A stretch of 63,125 nucleotides of DNA, from NCBI GenBank assembly GCA_964457585.1, contig CAYWFU010000010.1, positions 1 through 63,125 of the forward strand. The letters are read 5' to 3'. A model generated the notes under the pieces. The model saw only the letters and a program-made list of their open reading frames with translations. It was not told where the DNA came from and did no database searches. This DNA comes from CAYWFU01 sp964457585. Its GTDB lineage: Bacteria; JACRDZ01. A program made the translations under genes and the position numbers. The stretch's first letter is position 1. Each line of letters begins with the position of its first letter. Below, piece after piece: positions 26,639 through 33,440 of the stretch.

Positions 26639-27988
26639 TTATTTTTCTTTTAACTGCCAGCTATAAATATTATTTTGCCCGGGTAAAATAACTATCTTTT
26701 GTTTTAGAAAAAAATATTTTTCATTTTCAGTTTGTATCTCGATTTCATGTTCTCCAGATTCTATTTTTTCTTCAACCATTGGAGTTATACCAATATATTT
26801 TCCATCAATATAAATCATTCCCCAGGGGATAGTATTAATCGTTATATAACCAACATTTTTTTTAAGTTCAACACTAATATTTTCTTCTTTACCCGCATCA
26901 ATTTGGATTGTTTTTTTGACAACTAAATATCCTTTACTTTCTATCATTATATCATAGCTTCCAGGTAAAAGTTCTTTCTTTATTATAGGAGTTGTACCTT
27001 CAATATTGCTATTAATATAAACTACTCCATTTGGAGTAGAATTAATATTTAAATAACTTTTTTGTTTTGGATCCTGCATTACCTTACTTAAAAAAATCAT
27101 GCCTTCACCATTAAAACTTTTTCTTGGATGCTGTGATTTATTTAAATCCCGATTAACAGCATCATTAGTCTGATAACTGACATAATTATAAAGCTCATCC
27201 GCAGTAATATATCCATCGCCATTTCCAAAAGAATTTCCGCTTATTTTATCTGCAGATCCTTTTAATCCTTCAATAAGATAATATGTAAAATATCCATGCT
27301 GTATTTTATCGTTTTCCCATGAAATTTCATTTGCCCGGCTGGAAGTTATAACAAAAAGCCCCTGCCCTATTTGTGTAAGTAATTGATCGTCAATATTTAC
27401 TTTATCAAGTTCACCTTTTCCTAATGCAATAATTTGTTCTTCCAGAAGAGCACCTGAATGACATGAATCAATAATTAAAATTTTCTGTTTTGCTTCTGTT
27501 TTGCTTATTTCATTAAATATATCTTCCTGCCATCTTATTCCTGTTGCTTTAAGGTATTCCTTATCACCATTATAAGGTATTAAATACTGTTCTTTGCCAT
27601 GGCCTGAATAATATATAAAAAACGTATCCTGAGGGCTGATTTTTTTAGAAATATCGCTTATTTTACGCAAAATATTTTCACGGGTAGCATCGTTATCTGT
27701 AATAAATATAACTTCATCATATTTAATATAACTTTCTTTCTTAAGAAATTCCACAATTGCTTTTGCATCATTAACAGCATATTTCAATTGAGGGATATTT
27801 TCCAGTGCATATTTAGAAATACCTATTATTAATGCATACTTACGCCCTTTTTCCCAATCTTTAGCAGCATTTGTATTGCGTTCAATTATTATATCTTTTC
27901 TATTTTCCTGAGCTGAAATATATTGTAAATTGCTTATGAAAAATATTAAAAATATTTTGATGATTTTTTTACACATGATTTTCTCCAT
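26639..27988 (-). CDS. Caspase-like (peptidase C14/metacaspase) protein with two PEGA domains
   Basis: 449 aa. Signal peptide at about 5-25. The p20-like domain (about 48-290) holds the catalytic His in YYSGHGKEQY (about 128) and the catalytic Cys in ILIIDSCHSGA (about 174). GNGDGYITADELYNYV (about 250-265) is an EF-hand-like calcium loop often seen in this bacterial subfamily. Two PEGA domains follow (about 305-375: SYLNINSTPNGVVYINSN; about 378-445: YITINTIPWGMIYIDGK). The protein is probably periplasmic or surface-bound. It is followed at once by the TPR beta-barrel gene and preceded, across a repeat-filled 274 bp, by a DUF4384 lipoprotein, a domain that elsewhere is fused to or neighbours caspase-like proteins. 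Confidence 0.92.
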   Translation of the reverse strand: MEKIMCKKIIKIFLIFFISNLQYISAQENRKDIIIERNTNAAKDWEKGRKYALIIGISKYALENIPQLKYAVNDAKAIVEFLKKESYIKYDEVIFITDNDATRENILRKISDISKKISPQDTFFIYYSGHGKEQYLIPYNGDKEYLKATGIRWQEDIFNEISKTEAKQKILIIDSCHSGALLEEQIIALGKGELDKVNIDDQLLTQIGQGLFVITSSRANEISWENDKIQHGYFTYYLIEGLKGSADKISGNSFGNGDGYITADELYNYVSYQTNDAVNRDLNKSQHPRKSFNGEGMIFLSKVMQDPKQKSYLNINSTPNGVVYINSNIEGTTPIIKKELLPGSYDIMIESKGYLVVKKTIQIDAGKEENISVELKKNVGYITINTIPWGMIYIDGKYIGITPMVEEKIESGEHEIEIQTENEKYFFLKQKIVILPGQNNIYSWQLKEK

Positions 27989-28001
27989 TAAATTGAATTA
28001 G

Positions 28002-28058
28002 GCTCGATAAATCGAGCAACTACGATGAAATATATTGTAATTGCCCAATTCATTGGGC
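28002..28058. repeat. REPIN-like inverted pair, family C (copy 1)
   Basis: Two units face each other. The left unit (28002-28023) reads, inverted, GTAGTTGC then a TCG-ATTTAT-CGA hairpin and GC. The right unit (28037-28058) reads GTAATTGC then CCA-ATTCAT-TGG and GC. It begins 13 nt upstream of the caspase ATG, so it lies in that gene's leader. Confidence 0.75.
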
Positions 28059-28128
28059 GCTTTCAATTTTCTATATATAAATATATTATAAAAAGACAAC
28101 AAAATCAACTTTTCAAATATATATTTTA

Positions 28129-28267
28129 GGCGTTCCGGTATCAGCTTTCAGTTATCAGATTAAAGATATTAAAATGCAAAAATAGAAATGTGTCGAATCA
28201 AAAGTTTTTTTGTCTTGTTTTTATATATTTTTACTGATTGCTGATAACTGATAGCTGAACGCTTATT
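28129..28267. repeat. Inverted-repeat element, family A (copy 2)
   Basis: Left end GGCGTTCCGGTATCAGCTTT and right end CTGATAGCTGAACGCTTA match the ends of the 21191 element, with a longer AT-rich centre. Its right end contains the stop codon of the DUF4384 gene (28263-28265), so the insertion may have trimmed or extended that reading frame. Confidence 0.7.
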
Positions 28268-30110
28268 TATTCCCTGTACTATCCCATACTTCATCTGTTC
28301 CGCCAATTGGTATGGGTTTTGGCGCTTTAGTGCCTTCTTCTTCTTTTAATCCTTTTTCATCCGGTATTTCATTTTTAAATATTTGAAATTCATAAATTGT
28401 TTCAGTCCATATTGTTTTGTTAAGTTTTTCAGGCAATATTTCTATTTCTTTTGCTGTTGCATTGCTTTTTACATCAATTTCAAAAAATGAATTATTAAAA
28501 TTCATATCAAATATTGAAATTGGATTAATTGCAGCAATAACTTTTACTTTTTCAATTCCAGGCGGGTTTGATACTTTCATTTTAAAACCATAATCTTCTC
28601 CCGGAATGTAATAATTTTTATCTGCTTGAATAAAATTATTCTGAGAATATTTATTTGGAAAAAGTATATAAACTATACCGCTGGTTGCAATATCAATTAA
28701 AGTAACATAACAATCACGACTGGCTTTTATATGAAATTTTATTAATTCTCCAATATAATATTCTTTTTTATCTGTCCAGACTTCTACTTTAAATTCGGGC
28801 TTTTCCTGACGTATTTTATAAAAAAGCTGATCAATAGAATTTAAAATTTCGGTCTTATTTACCTGTATTTTTGTGGAGTCCAATGAAAAAGATTCATTTT
28901 TTGATTTTTCAGTAATTATAATAAAACGAACACTTTTTATATTTTCATTTTTATATTTTAAAATAGCGTCAATAGATGAATAACTTTCATCATCTGTTGA
29001 TACAGCAAAAGCATTATAAACTGCTTTTCCATCAGCATCAGTATAGATATCTTCAATTTTTCCAAATTTGCCGGGGATACTTATTGTAATTGGAACATTT
29101 TTAATCGGAATATTTGATTCTCCGTTATTATATTTTAATTCAATTATTAATGGATTAAGTATTCGTTCTCCTTTTTTCACAATCTGTCTATCACCCGAAA
29201 TTTTTTGTATAATGATATTTTTTTTAATTTTTTCTTTAAAAAAATCGATATTTGATAATGTTAATTGTGCCTCCAGTTTTTCTTCTTTTAAAATTTCACT
29301 TAAATATATTTCATTGGAAATGCCTGCAAGCATTTCAGATGCTTTATCAAGCATTTCAAAAGAAGATAAAATTTCACCTTTTTTTTCCTGTTCCTGCGCA
29401 GTATTATAAATATCAGAAACAGTTTTGATTTTTATTCGAATTTTTTCTTTTTCTATTTGTTTTTCTTTAAATTGTTTTTCTTCAGATATTTTTTGTTCAT
29501 CTTTTATTAACTGTTTTTTATTTTCTTCTTCTAATATTTTATTTTCAAGCAGTTTCTTTGATTCCAATTTTTTTTCTTCTTTTATTTCTTGATCATATTG
29601 CTTAATTTTTTCAATTTCCTCTTTTGGAATTGCAATTAATACTGATGATAACCAACCGGTAGTAATTGTTTTATTATCTGAATATTTGGTTTTGCAATTA
29701 TACCACTCTATTCCCCGTATATGTCTAATGAATGCCTCAGCCAGTTGATGATTTTTTTCTTTTGAACTAACTGTCGGATCAACAATTTTTGAACTTTTAT
29801 CCTGTGTGGTAATTAAATATTCATCAATTGTTTTAACTTCTACCCCGCAATATCTGACAAGCTGGTTAATCGCATTAACCATTGCATCATCCCGCGCATC
29901 GCGTTCCTGAGATTTTCTGACTGAATGTCCGACAAAGTATTCAAAATTATCATTACTTTGTGTCATTTTATCCATCCAATCAGGTCTTGTATCCGGATAG
30001 CATTCTATTATTTCTTCTTTGATTTCAACAGTTTTTGTAAAAATCGTCAATCCGGAACAAGCGGATATAGTAAAAAGTAATATAATTGTTAATAAAAAAG
30101 GGTTCTTCAT
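28263..30110 (-). CDS. DUF4384 lipoprotein with LPP20-like N-terminus
   Basis: 615 aa. Lipobox FTISAC (about residue 18). Residues about 40-170 resemble LPP20-type domains (PDWMDKM, YFVGHSVRKSQERDARDDAM, AINQLVRYCGVEV). A charged coiled coil rich in EEKK follows (about 180-250), then an Ig-like segment (GERILNPLIIELKYNNG). About 435-550 is a DUF4384 domain (YYIGELIKFHIKASRDCYVT, then GIVYILFPNKYSQNN). DUF4384 is a jelly-roll-like module frequently found with caspase-like proteases. The start overlaps the stop of the upstream LPP20-like gene by 4 nt. The C-terminal 25 residues are irregular and the stop is provided by a repeat element. Confidence 0.8.
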   Translation of the reverse strand: MKNPFLLTIILLFTISACSGLTIFTKTVEIKEEIIECYPDTRPDWMDKMTQSNDNFEYFVGHSVRKSQERDARDDAMVNAINQLVRYCGVEVKTIDEYLITTQDKSSKIVDPTVSSKEKNHQLAEAFIRHIRGIEWYNCKTKYSDNKTITTGWLSSVLIAIPKEEIEKIKQYDQEIKEEKKLESKKLLENKILEEENKKQLIKDEQKISEEKQFKEKQIEKEKIRIKIKTVSDIYNTAQEQEKKGEILSSFEMLDKASEMLAGISNEIYLSEILKEEKLEAQLTLSNIDFFKEKIKKNIIIQKISGDRQIVKKGERILNPLIIELKYNNGESNIPIKNVPITISIPGKFGKIEDIYTDADGKAVYNAFAVSTDDESYSSIDAILKYKNENIKSVRFIIITEKSKNESFSLDSTKIQVNKTEILNSIDQLFYKIRQEKPEFKVEVWTDKKEYYIGELIKFHIKASRDCYVTLIDIATSGIVYILFPNKYSQNNFIQADKNYYIPGEDYGFKMKVSNPPGIEKVKVIAAINPISIFDMNFNNSFFEIDVKSNATAKEIEILPEKLNKTIWTETIYEFQIFKNEIPDEKGLKEEEGTKAPKPIPIGGTDEVWDSTGNK

Positions 30111-30761
30111 TCCAGTACTCCCGATTCTTTCATACTTTTCCAGAATTCGATTGCTTTTTGTGTTTGCTGTTTTGCAACTTCATCAGCAGTTTCTTTTGCC
30201 TTTTTTTCTGCTTCTTTCATATTGACATCTGCGTTTTCTTTAAATGATTCATTAATTGCCTCAACCGGTATTCCGCACATAACATAAGTGCGATAAGCAA
30301 TCCCTGTTTTTGTGCGCCACTTTTCAATATACCATTCAATCGGTTTAATCTGTCTTGCAACATTAGATGTAAAGTGTTTTTCATAATTTCGCAGGCTTTC
30401 TGTCGGATTTACAACTGTACTTGAAAGGCCAAATGTGGTTAATGCTTTTTCATATTTATTTTTAGCCAGAGTCCCAATAAAAGTCATAACTCTATTAATA
30501 GCATTTCGATAAGCATCATCACGGGATGACTGCTCAGTAGCATANNNNNNNNNNAGAAAGTCCGATAAAAATCAATTTTTCTTTTTTTTTTTCGGGTTCT
30601 TCATAAATCCATTCGGGCTTTTCTTTTTGAGAACTTTCGATCATTTCTTCTTCAAATGCCGAACCTTTCATCTGTATTTTTGTACCACCACACCCTGCAA
30701 GATATAAACTTATGATAATAAATAAAAAAAATTGTATTTTGTTACTATTAAAAATATTCAT
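30107..30761 (-). CDS. LPP20-like lipoprotein, interrupted by a 10-N assembly gap
   Basis: Reading from ATG 30761 gives MNIFNSNKIQFFLFIIISLY, lipobox LYLAGC, then KPEWIYEEPEKKKEKLIFIG up to the gap at 30545-30554. Beyond it the frame YATEQSSRDDAYRNAINRV joins directly to MTFIGTLAKNKYEKAL. Both halves align with the N-terminus of the next gene (YFVGHS...ARDDAM), so they are one gene. With exactly 10 Ns the frames disagree, so the true gap is probably about 6 nt or another length matching modulo 3. A further in-frame ATG at 30812 would place the signal peptide too far in, so 30761 is preferred. It overlaps the DUF4384 gene by 4 nt; the two are paralogous in part. Confidence 0.78.
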
Positions 30762-30840
30762 TTGATTTACCCTCCCTAATAATAATTCGTTTAATTCAAT
30801 TATCAAAAACATTTTTCACCCCCTTTTCTTTTTATATTAG

Positions 30841-30895
30841 GCTCGATAAATCGAGCAACTACACCTGACACATGTAGTTGCCTCATTTATGAGGC
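30841..30895. repeat. REPIN-like inverted pair, family C (copy 2)
   Basis: Left unit 30841-30862 (inverted GTAGTTGC with TCG-ATTTAT-CGA arm) and right unit 30874-30895 (GTAGTTGC with CTC-ATTTAT-GAG arm). The 40 bp that follow (CTATAACCAAACTTTC...ACTTTAAATTAT) are also shared with the copy at 58585, so the duplicated unit is longer than the hairpins. Confidence 0.85.
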
Positions 30896-31235
30896 ACTAT
30901 AACCAAACTTTCAAATTCCTATACTTTAAATTATAAAGAATCTAAAATAACTGAAGCAATTTGAATGCCAGATTATTTATATTATAACTATTAGGTTTTT
31001 AGAGTTGATATCGAAAATTCCATATAAGTATGCATGGAATCCATGCATTATCAATTAAAATTAATTAAGGTAGGGATGAATATGAATATTTTTATCTATT
31101 CATAAAAAATAACGGGGTTAGTTTAAATACGGATTATTTAAAATTTCGTGCAAAATTCAGGTATTAAATTAACTCCCTGATTAAATCCAAAATATGTTCA
31201 CTGTTCTGTTCCTCGTATGTTAGAGACTTTCGAAT
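30896..31235. other. 340-bp intergenic region with a 19-bp palindrome
   Basis: No gene seen. It holds the tail of the REPIN duplication and a perfect odd palindrome ATGCATGGAATCCATGCAT (31030-31048). No U-run follows, so it is not a clear terminator. The stretch separates the surface-lipoprotein operon from the TIR-like/PRTase gene and is the left border of a probable insertion. Confidence 0.6.
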
Positions 31236-32216
31236 CTATCCAAGACCGTATGGAAGAATAATACTTTCATTTTGATTGATTATCTTAAAGCGGTAATCAG
31301 GAATAAAACAGGGGTTTTCCCCTTGTTGTATTAGGACAAGTGACTTTACGATCGCTTTTGGCTCACCTTTTTTATGTAAGCTGGAAAGTATACTACATAC
31401 TTTTTTTACTGCACCATAAAGAGATTTACCAGATTTAAGGGCATCATCAATAATAAGGATTCGAGGTTCACGTTGAGGCAGAGGGTGATTCCTTAATTTC
31501 TCCAAATGTTGAATAAGAATTGTACGAATTGGTTCCTCTGAATAAAATACTTTAGAACCTTGGGCAGTCCTATTAGCTTCAATAAATCCAAGTGGTAAGT
31601 CTTGGTTTTTCCGAGACAGAAGATCAGCAACAATGATACCGCCTCGTGATATACCCAACAAAAATGTCGGCTTAAATCCACCTTGAAGATTGTTGACATC
31701 AAGGTTGATTACCTTGTGTGCTTCATTAACAAGTTTATAATATTGATTCCAATTGAAACGGTGGACAGGGAAACTATTAGGTGGTGGTTCAGGCCAGTTT
31801 TTCCTTAAATTAATCATCTCTTTAATAAGTATATTAAATCCTTCTTGCATTGCTTGATTAAGTTGCTTCTGTTTATGAATTTCGGTTTGCATGATGGAAG
31901 TAACAAGTCTAGAAATACCACTGACTTTTTTTTCATCCTTAGTAATTACAAATATCGGCAGTCGTAAAGCGTATGCCATTCCAATTTCATTACTTGTCCA
32001 ACTGGTATCGGTATCAAGAATGGCTAAAAGTCCCTCTACTTCCTCTAGCTGTTCTCGAATTTCTTCAGCTGGATTTTTGGCAGTTGTTCCAGGTGTAGTG
32101 GTCACAATTTTCAAATCCATTTTTTTTGCTAGTCGATCCGCAGAGTTACGGATAAAGTCTGCTGTATTATCAAAGTTATGGGTAAGAAAAATTTTAAAAT
32201 ATGGATTGTTAGGCAT
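31236..32216 (-). CDS. TIR-like domain fused to a phosphoribosyltransferase-like domain
   Basis: 326 aa. Residues about 5-130 form a Rossmann-like TIR/nucleoside-deoxyribosyltransferase-type domain: strand FKIFLTHNF, strand EGLLAILDTDT, then SWTSNEIGMAYALRLPIFVI. The Glu of SNEIG stands where TIR NADases have their catalytic glutamate. Residues about 175-325 form a type I phosphoribosyltransferase fold: TFLLGISRGGIIVADLL and the PRPP-loop signature RILIIDDALKSGKS. Neither half has a signal peptide, so it is cytoplasmic. TTAGGAGG precedes the ATG and a good promoter lies at 32280-32308. Its neighbour is an MtlR/HEPN-like gene in the same direction. A defence or nucleotide-stress function is inference from the domain pair and the island setting. 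Confidence 0.7.
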   Translation of the reverse strand: MPNNPYFKIFLTHNFDNTADFIRNSADRLAKKMDLKIVTTTPGTTAKNPAEEIREQLEEVEGLLAILDTDTSWTSNEIGMAYALRLPIFVITKDEKKVSGISRLVTSIMQTEIHKQKQLNQAMQEGFNILIKEMINLRKNWPEPPPNSFPVHRFNWNQYYKLVNEAHKVINLDVNNLQGGFKPTFLLGISRGGIIVADLLSRKNQDLPLGFIEANRTAQGSKVFYSEEPIRTILIQHLEKLRNHPLPQREPRILIIDDALKSGKSLYGAVKKVCSILSSLHKKGEPKAIVKSLVLIQQGENPCFIPDYRFKIINQNESIILPYGLG

Positions 32217-32279
32217 TTGATGCCTCCTAAAAAACTAATAAGAAAGCTAATTTACATAATATAATCAATCTAATATTTA

Positions 32280-32308
32280 ATTATATCACATTCTATGTTA
32301 TGTAACAA
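32280..32308 (-). promoter_or_regulatory. Promoter of the TIR-like/PRTase gene
   Basis: Minus strand TTGTTA (32303-32308), 17-bp spacer, TATAAT (32280-32285), about 65 bp before the ATG. It indicates that this gene has its own start and need not rely on read-through from the MtlR-like gene. Confidence 0.6.
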
Positions 32309-32467
32309 ATGCAATAACTTTTACTCGAGTATGAGTCAAGCAAAATATATTTTGTTGTTGACGTTGTTTTATGAATATATGTAAAATTTTTTCTCTTGAC
32401 TTACTTTCTTGAAGTACCCTTATATACTTTCTTGGTTTATCTATTGTTATTTCTGAAAAATTATTGC

Positions 32468-33004
32468 TTAAGGTTCTGATTCTTTATGTGTAAAGCTATA
32501 ACCCCATTCTTCACCGCAAGGAGAAATTTCTTCGACTATTGGGATTTTTTTTTCTAAATGCCAAATCATCCACGACGTACTTTCTAGAAATTCATTTCTG
32601 GGTGTTTTTTCGTAATTTCTTTTTTTTAATATGGTCTCACTTCTTTTAAAAATACCATTCGAATTCGATAACGCATTAATCCGGGATATTACTCTTGTGT
32701 CATCAAAAGTGCAGCCATTGATGTTATGGGCAAAGTCATTTCTGATCTTTCTTATTAAATGGAGGTCTCTGGTGAATTTACTTGAGATTAGTCCAATTCG
32801 AAAAGCCATTTCAATTCTAGAGTTAAAGGTTCCTAGCGGAGCATTCGTTCCTTCAAAAAATTCATCATTACTGGATGTAACACCGACGAGCTTTGCTGAA
32901 AGTATATTCATTAATAGCTCTTCCAATATTGAAGCAACCAATATGACAGATGCTCTATCGGTTTCATTCTTGAATTGATTTTGAAATGCATCGAAATAGT
33001 TCAT
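32468..33004 (-). CDS. MtlR/DUF4145-like alpha-helical protein with HEPN-type RxxxxH motif
   Basis: 178 aa. The pattern DRASVILVASILEELLMNIL, NAPLGTFNSRIEMAFRIGLI, then DLHLIRKIRNDFAH is characteristic of the MtlR (mannitol repressor) family, an all-helical HEPN-like fold. R88-N-D-F-A-H93 matches the R-x4-H motif that is catalytic in HEPN ribonucleases, but the same residues are conserved in MtlR proteins not known to cut RNA. AGGAT precedes the ATG. No mannitol genes are nearby. It lies 251 bp upstream of the TIR-like/PRTase gene, so a two-gene module is possible. Function is not established. Confidence 0.7.
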   Translation of the reverse strand: MNYFDAFQNQFKNETDRASVILVASILEELLMNILSAKLVGVTSSNDEFFEGTNAPLGTFNSRIEMAFRIGLISSKFTRDLHLIRKIRNDFAHNINGCTFDDTRVISRINALSNSNGIFKRSETILKKRNYEKTPRNEFLESTSWMIWHLEKKIPIVEEISPCGEEWGYSFTHKESEP

Positions 33005-33440
33005 ATCATCCTAACATTTAATTATAGAACTTCTTATTATCGTAATAATTACTTTTATTTTTCTTTGATGTTATCTAATTATTTTTAATAAGTCAAGAAA
33101 TTTTTAATTTCTCATAAGTTTGTCCTTTGAGAAATATGTCCAATTTTTTATCATATGTGTAAAGAAATTTTAATATTTTCAAATAAAATCTCTTTTTATA
33201 TCTAAAAAATAAAAAAATCAAATAAATTACACTTTTCAAAAATAAATCGGTTGTCTTTGACAACAACATATAACCCAAATTATAAGAACCAAATAACAAA
33301 TAAGCTGTAAATTTCAATAAATGCCGAAACAATTATCAAGCTGATTTTGTCATTGTAATTTAGATATTGGAACTTATTTGGAATTTGATATTTGGTATTT
33401 GGAATTTTTAAGTGAAAAACAACTTTTAAATTTCTAAATA
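33005..33440. other. 436-bp intergenic region, right border of the TIR/MtlR insertion
   Basis: No convincing gene. The right part (about 33367-33410) is a low-complexity repeat of TTGGAATTTGATATTTGG type, a sequence style like the other short dispersed repeats here. A 79-codon frame at 33093-33332 has a TTG start and no ribosome site, and is not called. Confidence 0.5.

Noticed and set aside
33093..33332. 79-codon minus-strand frame with hydrophobic product
   Set aside because: TTG start, no Shine-Dalgarno, AT-rich sequence that gives Phe/Leu/Tyr/Lys by chance, and overlap with the border repeats. Kept only as intergenic sequence.
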